Below are positions 28,006-37,559 of a DNA stretch of 64,000 nt, one piece after another. How positions within the stretch are numbered: the first letter of the stretch is position 1; the number at the start of each line of letters is the position of its first letter. Below the pieces are notes generated by a model, which did no database searches, had not been told where the DNA came from, and worked only from the letters and a program-made list of their open reading frames with translations. The stretch spans positions 4,030,001 through 4,094,000 of the forward strand of contig NZ_CP022412.2 in the NCBI RefSeq assembly GCF_002222615.2, written 5' to 3'. The position numbers were made by a program, and so were the translations under genes. The DNA comes from Bacteroides caccae. Its GTDB lineage: Bacteria; Bacteroidota; Bacteroidia; Bacteroidales; Bacteroidaceae.

Positions 28006-29241
28006 TTATGCAAGGAAGGAAATCAACACACCCGCAGCCACGGCAGAACCGATTACTCCGGAGATGTTACTTGCCATACAATACTGCAAGACGTGATTCT
28101 TGGAGTCGTACTTCAAAGCAATCTCATTCGCCACACGGCTTGCCATTGGAACAGCACTCAATCCGGTTGCACCAATAAGAGGATTGATCTTCTTTTTGGA
28201 AAAGAGATTCACCAGTTTCACAAACAAAATACCACCTGTAATAGAAAGGGCGAATGCAAGGAAACCACCTATAACGATACCGATTGTTGTCCAGTTCAGG
28301 AAAGCTTCTGTAGTCATTGTAGCACCCACTGATAATCCTAAGAAGATAGTGGCGGCATTCATGATACTATTGGAAGCTGCATCGAACAAACGGAAAGTAT
28401 TACTTCCGATCTCTTTCACCAGGTTACCGAACATCAACATACCAATCAAAGGTACTGCACTCGGCACGAAAAGCGCTACAACCGTAGTTACTACAATCGG
28501 GAAAATTATCTTCAATACACGCAAATTCTTAATTTCGGTCTTTGAAGGATATTTCTTCTCCTGCTCTTTCATATTGATACTCAACTCTTTCTTAGAACAA
28601 AGAAGTTTCACCACCAACGGAATAATCACCGGAACCAATGCCATATAAGAATAAGCGGCAATAGCAATCGGGCCCAACAGATGAGGAGCCAGTTTGATCG
28701 TTGTGAAGATAGCCGTAGGGCCATCCGCACCACCGATGATACCGAGAGAAGCTGCTTCTTTCGGAGTGAATCCCATTAAGATAGATACCAACAGTACGGT
28801 AAAGATACCGAGTTGTGCGGCAGCACCGAAAATAGAAAGACGCAGATTACGCAACATCGGCCCGAAGTCCGTTAATGCACCGACACCCATAAAGATAATC
28901 GGAGGCAAGAAGCCGGTTTTAATCAACATATAATAAATGAAGTTCATCAGTCCCAATTCATGGGCAATGTCATGCAAAGGCATTTCCCAAATGTTCTTCA
29001 TCACTCCGTTTATCATTACCATGCCATTCTCGTCTGCCTGAATCACTCCCATATCACCACCGGGAAAGTTGGCAAGCAACACACCGAAAGCGATAGGGAC
29101 AAGCAACAACGGTTCGTACTGTTTCTTGATACCCAGATAAAGCAGGACAAACGCGATAGCATACATTATCAGGAACTGCGGTTCGGCAATGATATTACTG
29201 AACGCAGTCATCTCATATAAGTTCTCAAATATCTCGTTCAT
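28006..29241 (-). CDS. oadB: Na+-translocating decarboxylase beta subunit (second copy)
   Basis: A 411-aa polytopic membrane protein, paralogous to the beta subunit at 17125-18285. The hallmark GIIGGADGPTAIFTTIKLAP and the late motifs GATGLSAVPMASR and NISGVIGSAVAAG are intact. It pumps Na+ using the free energy of carboxybiotin decarboxylation. The start codon is immediately adjacent to, and overlaps by one base, the stop of the oadA-like gene. The N-terminal 60 or so residues, including GGDMGVIQADENG, are longer than in the other copy. Confidence 0.93.
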   Translation of the reverse strand: MNEIFENLYEMTAFSNIIAEPQFLIMYAIAFVLLYLGIKKQYEPLLLVPIAFGVLLANFPGGDMGVIQADENGMVMINGVMKNIWEMPLHDIAHELGLMNFIYYMLIKTGFLPPIIFMGVGALTDFGPMLRNLRLSIFGAAAQLGIFTVLLVSILMGFTPKEAASLGIIGGADGPTAIFTTIKLAPHLLGPIAIAAYSYMALVPVIIPLVVKLLCSKKELSINMKEQEKKYPSKTEIKNLRVLKIIFPIVVTTVVALFVPSAVPLIGMLMFGNLVKEIGSNTFRLFDAASNSIMNAATIFLGLSVGATMTTEAFLNWTTIGIVIGGFLAFALSITGGILFVKLVNLFSKKKINPLIGATGLSAVPMASRVANEIALKYDSKNHVLQYCMASNISGVIGSAVAAGVLISFLA

Positions 29242-31073
29242 TATCCTATCTTCATTAATACATCATCTTCTGAAACAGTGTCTCCCGGGTTAGCGCAGAT
29301 AGCAGTAATTGTACCACCAAATTCTGCACGAATGGCGTTATAAGTTTTCATTGCTTCCACATAGCACAGCACATCACCTTCTTTCACCACGTCACCTACT
29401 TTCATAGCAGTTTCCTGCGCATTCTTCACTAAAAAGAATTTACCCTCAAGCGGAGAAAGAACATCCTGTCCCTCTCCTGCCGGTGCGGCAGCGGCAGCAG
29501 GTGTAGCAGGAAGTTCGGCATCGCCATAAGCTACGGTCACACGGTAAGCCTGTCCGTCTACCTGTACAGTCAATGTCTTTGGTTTTGCATCTTCTTCAGG
29601 AGACTTATCTTTCTCTGCACGGCGTTTTGCAACGTCTTCCAAGAAGTCCTCTTTCGCTTTTCCACTCTTATAAGCTTCGTATTGAGCCGGATGCATGGCG
29701 TACTCGAAGAGTTCCTCGTCATCTTCGCCCACTTCCCACTTATTTTCTTTCATCAACTTGCGGTACTTGTCGAGAGAATCCGGATAGTTGTCCTGCGGAT
29801 TTCCTTCGAAGAATTTGCGACCTTCGCGCTCGGCCTTTTCGATGATTTCGGGAGCAAGTTTGCCCGGCAAACGTCCGGCTTTCCCCAGAATCATATCCCA
29901 AATATCATCGGCAATCATTCCCCAACGGTCTTTGCCTTTCTCCATAGCCATCACATTCATCATGGCAAGGTTCTTCACATACTGGCTGAACGGAGTCACC
30001 AACGGAGGATAACCGACACGAGGCCATACATAGGCAACTTCGTCGAACAACTTAATCAGAAGCTGGTCTTGCGTCATAAACGGCAGATTATGCTTTGCCT
30101 TATATTTGTTGATAGATTCCAGATTCGTTTCGAGGTCTGCCATTAAACTACCCATCATACCGCCGGGAAGTCCGGGAGCGATAAGCAGAGAATTCATCAG
30201 ACGGTTTTTCGGGCTGATGTACAATCCGAGGAAATCGTCCATAAACTCTTGAATCATGCCACGCACCTTCATATAGGCTTCCATATTGATTTCCGGCACC
30301 TGATAACCGGCATCCTTCAGCATAGCCTGAACACTCAGCAGGTCGGCATGTCCTGTACCCCATGAAAGTGGTTCCATACCTACGTCAATATAATCACAAC
30401 CGGCTTCGCATACCTCAAGAATACTTGCCATATTAAATCCAGGACCTGCATGACTATGATACTGTACAGGTATTTCGGGATGTGCCGCTTTGATATTCGC
30501 CACAATCTTGCCCAATGAAACGGGGCGACCGATGCCTGCCATATCTTTGATACAAATCTCGTCCGCCCCCAATTTGATAAGTTCCAACGCCATATTGGTG
30601 TAGTACTCTACAGTATGAATGGGCGAATGAGTGATACAAAGCGAGCATTGTGAAATCATTCCTGCCTCTTTGGCGTATGTAATAGAAGGAGCAATGTTGC
30701 GTACATCATTCAATCCGCAGAATGTACGGGTGATATCTGTACCTTGCGCTTTCTTCACTTTGTAGAACAATTTGCGGACATCCGCCGGAACGGGGCTCAT
30801 CCGGAGTCCGTTCAGTGCGCGGTCGAGCATATGGGTTTGAATGCCTGCTTCGTGAAATGGCTTTGTCCATTCGCGCACGGCTCTATTCGGGTTTTCGCCA
30901 AACAATAAATTTACCTGTTCAAAACCTCCGCCATTAGTTTCTACACGGGCAAAACAGCCCATTTCAATAATGGCAGGAGCTACCTTCACGAGTTGGTCTA
31001 CACGAGGTACATATTTTCCGGCTGACTGCCACATATCTCGGAATACCAAACTAAACTTTACTTCTCTTTTCAT
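29241..31073 (-). CDS. oadA: Biotin-dependent decarboxylase alpha subunit (OadA/PycB-like)
   Basis: A 610-aa protein with an N-terminal carboxyltransferase TIM barrel and a C-terminal biotinyl domain (VEAMKTYNAI, biotin on Lys576), joined by an Ala/Pro linker near residue 535. The family role is transfer of the carboxyl of oxaloacetate (or pyruvate/2-oxo-acid) to biotin. The metal-binding lysine (ICIKDMAG) and HxH (QYHSHAG) motifs are recognisable. The usual RDGHQS/RDAHQS near the start is FRDMWQSAG here, and HTHDT is replaced by HSHAG, so substrate is uncertain. The ATG at 31073 is preferred to a TTG at 31082. Confidence 0.85.
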   Translation of the reverse strand: MKREVKFSLVFRDMWQSAGKYVPRVDQLVKVAPAIIEMGCFARVETNGGGFEQVNLLFGENPNRAVREWTKPFHEAGIQTHMLDRALNGLRMSPVPADVRKLFYKVKKAQGTDITRTFCGLNDVRNIAPSITYAKEAGMISQCSLCITHSPIHTVEYYTNMALELIKLGADEICIKDMAGIGRPVSLGKIVANIKAAHPEIPVQYHSHAGPGFNMASILEVCEAGCDYIDVGMEPLSWGTGHADLLSVQAMLKDAGYQVPEINMEAYMKVRGMIQEFMDDFLGLYISPKNRLMNSLLIAPGLPGGMMGSLMADLETNLESINKYKAKHNLPFMTQDQLLIKLFDEVAYVWPRVGYPPLVTPFSQYVKNLAMMNVMAMEKGKDRWGMIADDIWDMILGKAGRLPGKLAPEIIEKAEREGRKFFEGNPQDNYPDSLDKYRKLMKENKWEVGEDDEELFEYAMHPAQYEAYKSGKAKEDFLEDVAKRRAEKDKSPEEDAKPKTLTVQVDGQAYRVTVAYGDAELPATPAAAAAPAGEGQDVLSPLEGKFFLVKNAQETAMKVGDVVKEGDVLCYVEAMKTYNAIRAEFGGTITAICANPGDTVSEDDVLMKIG

Positions 31074-31104
31074 GTCTTTCAATGATAATGATATACTTGA
31101 TTAA

Positions 31105-31365
31105 TTATAACTTTTCTACTTTGGTGACCTTTCCCTTACCTTGTGTCACAACATTCACGGCCGCAGTAATGGCAGCCAAGATATTCCCCGGAATAGGCGC
31201 AGGACCTCTCGGCGTTTCCTGTTTGGCAGGAGCCACTTCTTCGGGAGCATACTTGTTGACTAAAGTAATCAGCAATTTACCTAAATAAATCACAATCAGC
31301 AGAATAACAAATACGGTAGCCATTCCGACCACCATCAGCAGAATCGCTGTTTCGATATTTTCCAT
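31105..31365 (-). CDS. oadG: Na+-translocating decarboxylase gamma subunit
   Basis: An 86-aa protein with one N-terminal transmembrane helix (TAILLMVVGMATVFVILLIV) and a short Pro/Ala-rich cytoplasmic tail (APAKQETPRGPAPIPG), the architecture of OadG. It is first in a minus-strand operon with oadA and oadB, 31 bases before oadA. It lacks the lamin-tail domain of the other gamma subunit at 15747. Confidence 0.88.
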   Translation of the reverse strand: MENIETAILLMVVGMATVFVILLIVIYLGKLLITLVNKYAPEEVAPAKQETPRGPAPIPGNILAAITAAVNVVTQGKGKVTKVEKL

Positions 31366-32012
31366 ATAATAAACTATTAGTAATTTAAGCCGTTTGTCTA
31401 AAAAGCGTCCGAAAATACCATTTTTTTATTATAAAATTAATTAAGAAAGGGATAATAAAGTATAAAACCGCAAGTTTGGGATAGGATTGACAACAAAATG
31501 TCCTCGGCATATAAAAGCAAATGGTATGAGAGAAACTCCCTCCTGCTTCTCTCACACCTTGGATAAAACAATTATTAAATAAATGCACTGACTGATAACA
31601 ACCCGGTTTAGCCCTACTTCTGGTTTCATACCTTCTTAACCTATCAAACTACCAGAAGAAAACCGGTCACAACATAAATACAACATTCTGGCCTCATCGG
31701 CTTTCTAAAAAAATTAGTGTCAGACTGGGTTGTAAACCTTCTAAAATTCAACCCAGCCTTTTTAGTCGGAAAACTAAGCTAATTCAACAACTATAACTTC
31801 CGGCGAGGGAACCATTTCCGACTCACTATTTTTGGTAGTTACTCATTCTGCTACCAAAATCTATTGTTTGTTTTGACTTTTTTCATGTTAGTCTCACAGC
31901 AACTCAAATTCTTTTCTAATCTTAATCTTACTATTCATAGAGTACTTATATTAGGAAGAGAAGCCTTTACTCCATTTTTACCAAGAAAAAACGAAAAAAA
32001 ATCGATTTAAAT
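31366..32012. other. Gene-free region with five consecutive inverted repeats
   Basis: No convincing gene lies here. Five stems occur in order. H0: TGAGAGAA at 31527-31534 with 31547-31554. H1: CCGGTTT at 31603-31609 and CTTCTGGT at 31617-31624 pairing with 31651-31658 and 31660-31666. H2: CTGGGTTG at 31725-31732 with 31749-31756, then CCTTTTT. H3: AGTCGGAAA at 31764-31772 with 31815-31823. H4: TTTTGGTAG at 31830-31838 with 31851-31859. No TAnnTTTG box was found on either strand. A structured RNA on the plus strand ending at H2 or H4 would fit; this is inference. Confidence 0.55.
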
Positions 32013-32042
32013 AAAAAAGAGGCTGAATTCAGCCTCTTTTTT
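32013..32042 (-). terminator. Terminator of the sigma/FecR operon
   Basis: A 30-base perfect palindrome with a stem made of an A-tract, GAGGCTGA and its complement. It overlaps the first two bases of the FecR stop codon and ends in a T-tract on the minus strand. Confidence 0.85.
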
Positions 32043-32886
32043 ATTCTAAAATAATTTCTTTCTCTCGAAGTTGATAACCGATTCCGGAAGAACCGAAGAC
32101 ATTTTCCAACGTCGCATTCAAGTCTCTAGTCAGAACCGTTCCACTATAAGTCAGCCCTTCACATTTCTCATGCCCGATAACTGTCAATTTGAATATTTGT
32201 TCGATATCCGCCACTACATTAATCAGCGGGTCGTCTTCATAGCCCAGAACTTCCGGGTATTCGGCTTCCGGTGTTGGTACCTTTCTTTCCACAGGTACTA
32301 TCTTAGTTTCGTCACACCGAACACTCTGTCCTGCAGTCAATGTCCGTTGTCCCACCGGCGTCGCAACTTTCACGCTGCCCTCTTCACAGTTTACAAGCAT
32401 TTTCTTTCCTTGTTGTACCACCAGGAATTTGGTTCCGAGCACTGAAACGTCTCCGGCTTCGGTCTGAACCGTAAAAGTCTTTCCGGGAGTCACTTTAAAC
32501 AAAGCTTTTCCCAATAGTTGAAGTTTACGTTCCCAAAACCATGTGACGCGATTATAAGACAGAGAAGAGTTTCCCATCAGCTTTACTTTACTGCCATCCG
32601 GCAGTTCATAATCCATTGCCGTAGTTTCCGTTACTAGTTTTTCCTCTGAGAAATAGTAACCACCTATTCCCAAAAGAACAATAAACATAGCCACTATTCC
32701 CCAATACAGGGCTGCCGACCTTTCACCTCCCCGTTTCCGTTGGCGGCTTACAGTAATCCGACGACTTTCTTCACGATGCAACCTCAACTTCTCAGCAATC
32801 TTCGCCTTACGGGAAAACAACTCGCCTTTCAGAGGAAGCTTACCTTCTTCGATATATTTTTCTAAAAGTTCCGTATTATCCTCCAT
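32041..32886 (-). CDS. FecR-type transmembrane anti-sigma factor
   Basis: A 281-aa protein. A cytoplasmic N-terminal part with basic residues (RRITVSRQRKRGGER) is followed by one transmembrane helix (about residues 58-79, LYWGIVAMFIVLLGIGGYYF). The periplasmic part has the FecR pattern: DYELPDGSKVKLMGNSSLSY, KTFTVQTEAGDVSVLGTKFL and a C-terminal DUF4974-like domain. FecR proteins hold an ECF sigma factor until a TonB-dependent receptor signals. The sigma gene is eight bases upstream. No SusC/SusD pair follows; the operon ends in a terminator at the stop codon. Confidence 0.9.
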   Translation of the reverse strand: MEDNTELLEKYIEEGKLPLKGELFSRKAKIAEKLRLHREESRRITVSRQRKRGGERSAALYWGIVAMFIVLLGIGGYYFSEEKLVTETTAMDYELPDGSKVKLMGNSSLSYNRVTWFWERKLQLLGKALFKVTPGKTFTVQTEAGDVSVLGTKFLVVQQGKKMLVNCEEGSVKVATPVGQRTLTAGQSVRCDETKIVPVERKVPTPEAEYPEVLGYEDDPLINVVADIEQIFKLTVIGHEKCEGLTYSGTVLTRDLNATLENVFGSSGIGYQLREKEIILE

Positions 32887-32894
32887 GCCTCACA

Positions 32895-33485
32895 TCAATT
32901 AAAAATCCATAAATTAGCTCCCACCGCAAGCAGGAAAGTTTTACTCAACTGCTCTCTTAACCTGGATATTGCCGTGTGAGTCGTGTTATATACGGTACGG
33001 GAAGTCAATCCCATTACCTGCGCAATCTCATCTGAACTCATCTTCTTATAATACTTCAGATATAACACTTCCCGCTGTTGCTTCGTCAGGTTATTAATTT
33101 CTCTCTGCAAGACTTTTAATTGTTCTCTTTCTAATTCAGAGCGGATAATCGCCGTTTCAATGTCGATTTCGAGATCAAACTTATATTCATTCGTATCTAC
33201 ATCGTCCAACGATCTGAATATACCACCATTCTCTTTCTTCAATTCATTGACTATGATATGTCTCAACGACACACACAGATAGGCAGATATAGATTGAGGC
33301 ACAGCACAGGTTTCTCTTTTTTCAAAGATATATACGAACAACGTCTGTATCGCATCTGTGACCAAATCATCATCACCGGCTATCTTCATGCCATATCCAT
33401 ACAGCAAATCTGCATATTGCTCATAAAGCTGCCGGAATGCTCCTTCATCCCCCCGCTGAATCTTACTCCAGAATAATGTATTCAT
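32895..33485 (-). CDS. ECF sigma factor, Bacteroides FecI-like
   Basis: A 196-aa RNA polymerase sigma-70 family ECF factor. Region 2 (FRQLYEQYADLLYGYGMKI, SISAYLCVSLRHIIVNEL) and region 4 (LTKQQREVLYLKYYKKMSSD, MGLTSRTVYNTTHTAISRL) are clear. It is paired with the FecR-like anti-sigma downstream. The 79-base gap to the upstream prfC gene contains no obvious terminator or promoter, so read-through from prfC is possible. Confidence 0.93.
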   Translation of the reverse strand: MNTLFWSKIQRGDEGAFRQLYEQYADLLYGYGMKIAGDDDLVTDAIQTLFVYIFEKRETCAVPQSISAYLCVSLRHIIVNELKKENGGIFRSLDDVDTNEYKFDLEIDIETAIIRSELEREQLKVLQREINNLTKQQREVLYLKYYKKMSSDEIAQVMGLTSRTVYNTTHTAISRLREQLSKTFLLAVGANLWIFN

Positions 33486-33564
33486 TTCCCTCCCCTCTCA
33501 TTTATATGAGATATATTTCTTTCGTTTTTACCCTTTCTTTTAGTTAAATTCTATAAAACAGCGA

Positions 33565-35139
33565 TTAAAATTCACTTGTAAAATGGAATTTTATGTGTTT
33601 AAAATCCATTTGAGCCATTTGAAGTACATAACCGGAGTCGGCAAGGAACACATCGCGTCCCTCTCTATCCTTTGCCATATACTGATATTTACGTTTCTTG
33701 AAAGCTTCCAACTCTGCCGGATCATCACTTTCCACCCAACAAGCCTTATACAGACTTACCGGCTCCCAACGACAAGATGCATTATACTCGTTCAACAAAC
33801 GATACTGAATTACCTCAAACTGCAACTGTCCCACCGTACCGATAATCTTACGTCCATTGAACTGATTGACAAACAACTGTGCCACACCTTCGTCCATCAA
33901 CTGGTCGATACCTTTCGCCAACTGCTTCTGTTTCATCGGATCTGCGTTCTCAATGTACTTGAACATCTCCGGTGAGAAACTGGGTAAGCCACGGAAATGC
34001 AATATCTCACCTTCCGTCAGCGTATCGCCAATCTTGAAAGTACCGTTATCCGGCAAACCGATAATATCGCCGGCATAGGCCTCATCAATCGTTGTTTTAC
34101 GCTGTGCCATAAACTGAGTAGGCGACGAAAAGCGCATCGTCTTCCCGTGGCGGACGTGCTGATAAGGTGCATTGCGCACAAACTTACCGGAACAAATCTT
34201 ACAGAAAGCAACACATGAACGGTGGTTCGGATCGATATTGGCTGTAATCTTGAAGATAAATCCGGTGAACTTAGGTTCGTCCGGTTTTACTTCACGTTCT
34301 TCCGCTTGTACAGGACGAGGGCTCGGAGCAATCTCCACAAAGCAGTTTAACAGTTCCTGCACACCAAAGTTATTCAGTGCAGAACCGAAGAATACCGGTG
34401 CGCAATCTCCTGCCAAATAAGACTCGACATCAAGTTCGGGATAAACGCCTTCAATCAGTTCTAGATCACCACGCAATTTGTCTGCCAACGGCTTTCCAAT
34501 CTGCTGATCCAGTTCCTCCGTATGTATATCGACTTCCACCTTTTCCGTCACCATTTGTTTAGACGGTTGATACAAGTCCAATTTCTGCTCATATATATTG
34601 TATACTCCCTTGAAACGTGCTCCCTGCTCAATCGGCCAGGACAAAGGACGTACCTGAATCATCAGTTCTTCCTCCAGTTCATCCAGCAAGTCGAAAGGAT
34701 CTTTACCTTCACGGTCCATCTTATTAACGAAAATAATTACCGGAGTCTTTCTCATGCGGCACACTTCCATCAATTTCCGTGTCTGGGTTTCCACACCTTT
34801 CGCACCGTCGACCACGATGATAACGCTATCTACCGCAGTCAGCGTACGATATGTATCTTCGGCAAAGTCCTGGTGACCCGGAGTATCAAGGATGTTAATC
34901 TTGTAATCCCGATAATCAAATTCCATTACAGAAGTCGTCACCGAGATACCACGCTGTTTCTCAATCTCCATCCAGTCGGATGTAGCCGTTTTCTTAATCT
35001 TATTACTTTTTACAGCACCCGCCACCTGAATCTGACCACCGAAAAGCAGCAGCTTTTCCGTCAATGATGTCTTACCCGCATCCGGATGCGCAATAATGGC
35101 GAACGTTCGCCGTCTCTGTATTTCTGTATTATCTGCCAT
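33565..35139 (-). CDS. prfC: Peptide chain release factor 3
   Basis: GTPase of 524 aa that recycles release factors RF1/RF2 from ribosomes. The P-loop [14 protein letters not shown] (Lys23), DTPGHQDF switch II and NKMD specificity motif are present. The later domains match RF3 ([20 protein letters not shown]). It lies five bases downstream of the rfbD/rmlD gene on the same transcript. It is the typical full-length form. Confidence 0.96.
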   Translation of the reverse strand: MADNTEIQRRRTFAIIAHPDAGKTSLTEKLLLFGGQIQVAGAVKSNKIKKTATSDWMEIEKQRGISVTTSVMEFDYRDYKINILDTPGHQDFAEDTYRTLTAVDSVIIVVDGAKGVETQTRKLMEVCRMRKTPVIIFVNKMDREGKDPFDLLDELEEELMIQVRPLSWPIEQGARFKGVYNIYEQKLDLYQPSKQMVTEKVEVDIHTEELDQQIGKPLADKLRGDLELIEGVYPELDVESYLAGDCAPVFFGSALNNFGVQELLNCFVEIAPSPRPVQAEEREVKPDEPKFTGFIFKITANIDPNHRSCVAFCKICSGKFVRNAPYQHVRHGKTMRFSSPTQFMAQRKTTIDEAYAGDIIGLPDNGTFKIGDTLTEGEILHFRGLPSFSPEMFKYIENADPMKQKQLAKGIDQLMDEGVAQLFVNQFNGRKIIGTVGQLQFEVIQYRLLNEYNASCRWEPVSLYKACWVESDDPAELEAFKKRKYQYMAKDREGRDVFLADSGYVLQMAQMDFKHIKFHFTSEF

Positions 35140-35144
35140 ATATA

Positions 35145-35993
35145 TTATAAGGTGTCAATGCATCTTTTGAGGCTTTCCTCCCAATGAGGGATTTCGATGC
35201 CGAACGTTGTTTTTATCTTTGTCTTATCCAGTACGGAATATGCAGGACGGTTCGCCTTCGCCGGATATTCTGCCGTGTGCAGAGGTTTCACTTTACATGA
35301 AGTAATTCCTGCCAAGCGATGGATAGCCACCGTAAAATCATACCATGAGCAAACACCTTCATTGCTGAAATGATAGATGCCGCGAACTATACCTTTATTT
35401 ATAATGGTATAGATAGCTTGAGCGAGGTCATTGGCATAAGTGGGCGTTCCGATCTGGTCGAAAACCACTCCCAGACTGTCACGTTCTTTCCCTAAACGAA
35501 TCATTGTCTTTACGAAATTATTGCCGAAAGTGGAATAGAGCCATGCGGTACGGATAACTACCGCTTTCTCACAATAATTCATCACATCATATTCTCCTTC
35601 CAGCTTAGTAGTGCCATATACAGAATCCGGACAAGGGTCACAATCTTCCGTATAAGGAATGTGGGCAGTGCCGTCAAACACATAATCGGTAGAAACCTGT
35701 ATCATTGCCGCACCATTAAATTGTGCAGCACTTGCCAACTCTTTCGCCGCTTCACAATTCAACTTATAGGCCAGTTCCGGGTTATCTTCCGCTTTATCTA
35801 CCGCCGTGTAAGCTGCACAATTCACAATCAATTCTATTCTCTTTTCCGCAATATAAGCCCATACAGCTTGTTTATCACAGATGTCCAGTTCCTGCACATC
35901 TGTGAAATAATACGTATGTTGTGGATTCTCTTTTGCAAGTACTTGCATTTCGTTGCCAAGCTGACCGTCGGCACCCGTTACTAAAATTCTCAT
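35145..35993 (-). CDS. rfbD: dTDP-4-dehydrorhamnose reductase
   Basis: NADPH-dependent reductase producing dTDP-L-rhamnose for surface polysaccharide, 282 aa. The N-terminal [14 protein letters not shown] is the nucleotide-binding glycine loop, STDYVFDG carries the active-site threonine/tyrosine region, and [14 protein letters not shown] is family-specific. The start codon directly follows the stop of the preceding gene (TAA-ATG). The other rhamnose genes are not in the window. Gene symbol also written rmlD. Confidence 0.94.
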   Translation of the reverse strand: MRILVTGADGQLGNEMQVLAKENPQHTYYFTDVQELDICDKQAVWAYIAEKRIELIVNCAAYTAVDKAEDNPELAYKLNCEAAKELASAAQFNGAAMIQVSTDYVFDGTAHIPYTEDCDPCPDSVYGTTKLEGEYDVMNYCEKAVVIRTAWLYSTFGNNFVKTMIRLGKERDSLGVVFDQIGTPTYANDLAQAIYTIINKGIVRGIYHFSNEGVCSWYDFTVAIHRLAGITSCKVKPLHTAEYPAKANRPAYSVLDKTKIKTTFGIEIPHWEESLKRCIDTL

Positions 35994-36539
35994 TTATTCA
36001 TCAAGTTTTAATTCACCTTTACGGTCTTTATCATAATAGTTTGCCAGCATAGAAAGAAAACTACTGATAGCCTCTATCGCTTTCGCCGTCCCTTCACTGA
36101 TCGGCTTCTTTTGCAAACGTAGTAAGAGCACACCGTACAACGCTTCAAAGCACGTTTCCAGTTCCGGTTCCTCCTTTTTCCCGTTCTTAGTCCGTAGCTC
36201 TACAATAAATGGCAATGCCTTGAAATAGGCAGCACTGTAAAAAGGGAATTTAGGAGAAGAAGATAAAGCATTATGCAACTCCGTCAGGTTGAGAATAACA
36301 TTCTTATTGATCTGTAAATGTCCTTTCTCACGTACCCCTTCTTCACTCATCATCGTTATCAGATTGCCATACCACTCTCTCATGGCAGCACGCTGGTCCT
36401 CCGGATAACGGACAATCACATTAGTCTCCAGTTCTTCCGGTTCACAATGATTGGCACGGATGAGGTCTTCTTCCTGCCACATATATATAAGATATTCGGC
36501 AATGTTTCTCTCTTTCAGTTGTTGAGCTATTTGATTCAT
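35994..36539 (-). CDS. DUF4924-like protein
   Basis: A 181-aa soluble, mostly helical protein: IAQQLKERNIAEYLIYMWQ at the start, AMREWYGNLITMMSEEGV in the middle, and AIEAISSFLSMLANYYDKD at the end. It resembles the DUF4924 family of Bacteroidales, whose function is unknown. The ATG at 36539 is favoured because upstream codons overlap the lysE-family gene and show no family pattern. It lies 11 bases after that gene and abuts rfbD. Confidence 0.75.
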   Translation of the reverse strand: MNQIAQQLKERNIAEYLIYMWQEEDLIRANHCEPEELETNVIVRYPEDQRAAMREWYGNLITMMSEEGVREKGHLQINKNVILNLTELHNALSSSPKFPFYSAAYFKALPFIVELRTKNGKKEEPELETCFEALYGVLLLRLQKKPISEGTAKAIEAISSFLSMLANYYDKDRKGELKLDE

Positions 36540-36550
36540 AATGTTATCTC

Positions 36551-37204
36551 CTAATAAATTGACTCTCCCAACAAAGTATAAATCAATCCAGCTACAGATA
36601 CCAACATCACAATGCTTCCAATGACACGATTCAGTATCCAAATGCCACGCAGGTTGAACTTAGTACGTACCTTGTTCACAAAGTAAGTGATTCCGAGCCA
36701 CCAAGTCAATGCGCCGGCAGCGATAGCAAAATATCCCGTTATCTCTTCAAAGACTAAAACGCCCTGTTGCACAAAGGCAAAACGGGCAAAAAGTCCGATG
36801 AACAGGAATATGATTAAAGGGTTAGAAAGAGTGACGAAAAATGCAGTTATAAAATTATGAAAATAAGATCCCTTATTGGACGAAGCCGGACGGATAGAAT
36901 TTACCGGATTACTGCGAAAGGTATAAATTCCGAAAACAAGCAACATAACGCTGCCGAGCAATTGCAGATAAAAACTTCCTTTATTAATATAATCGGAAAC
37001 GAAGCTCATGCCATAACCCGTAAGCAGAGCGTAAGCTATATCGCTCAAAGAGGCTCCCAGGCCTGTCACAAATCCGTACCAACGCCCCTTATTCAAAGTC
37101 CTTTGGATGCATAATACGCCCACCGGGCCGAGAGGTGCGGACACAACAACGCCAATAATAAAGCCTTTAACTAATATATCGAATATTGTCTCTATCTGAA
37201 TCAT
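36551..37204 (-). CDS. LysE/RhtB family transporter
   Basis: A 217-aa inner-membrane protein with about six helices. GFIIGVVVSAPLGPVGVLCI at the N-terminus and NPLIIFLFIGLFARF in the middle are the conserved blocks of LysE/RhtB amino-acid exporters. Substrate is unknown. The start at 37204 excludes 19 upstream in-frame codons that lack family similarity. First gene of the lysE-DUF4924-rfbD-prfC transcript. A near -7 box (GATATTTG at 37209-37216, one mismatch) lies just upstream. Confidence 0.85.
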   Translation of the reverse strand: MIQIETIFDILVKGFIIGVVVSAPLGPVGVLCIQRTLNKGRWYGFVTGLGASLSDIAYALLTGYGMSFVSDYINKGSFYLQLLGSVMLLVFGIYTFRSNPVNSIRPASSNKGSYFHNFITAFFVTLSNPLIIFLFIGLFARFAFVQQGVLVFEEITGYFAIAAGALTWWLGITYFVNKVRTKFNLRGIWILNRVIGSIVMLVSVAGLIYTLLGESIY

Positions 37205-37393
37205 TCCGCAAATATCGCACTTTTTTGTGATATGAGAATAGGATATTAACGTTTTTTCCAACGAATCATCCCTAATTCATGAAGCAGGAGAAATTTAAAA
37301 TAAGACTTCGAAAACGCGGACAGCGCAAATTATTCCCTTTATCCCTAAAAGCTAAATCTTTGTACACAGAGAACTAGCAGCCCGTAGGTATTA

Positions 37394-37427
37394 ATTTATT
37401 CGTCTGACAGCTGTCAGACGAATAAAT
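37394..37427. repeat. 34-bp perfect palindrome
   Basis: Left arm ATTTATTCGTCTGACAG (37394-37410) is followed without a loop by its exact reverse complement (37411-37427). It sits in the 410-base gap between the divergent lysE-family and purL genes, about 160 bases upstream of the purL -7 box. A weaker hairpin GTCGGC/GCCGAC lies at 37513-37538. No gene is seen in the gap. Confidence 0.9.
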
Positions 37428-37559
37428 GGTTGCAACATCAGGAACAGTTTTTAGGTATACAACAAATAAATCCATAAGAAACCGATATTAATTCATCGCA
37501 ACGCAAAAATAAGTCGGCCCATAAAAAGGAAAGCCGACAAGATATTTATTTCCGTTTTA

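Noticed and set aside
31385..31588. 67-codon frame in the five-hairpin gap
   Set aside because: It crosses a hairpin, has no start signal and low-complexity composition; treated as non-coding.
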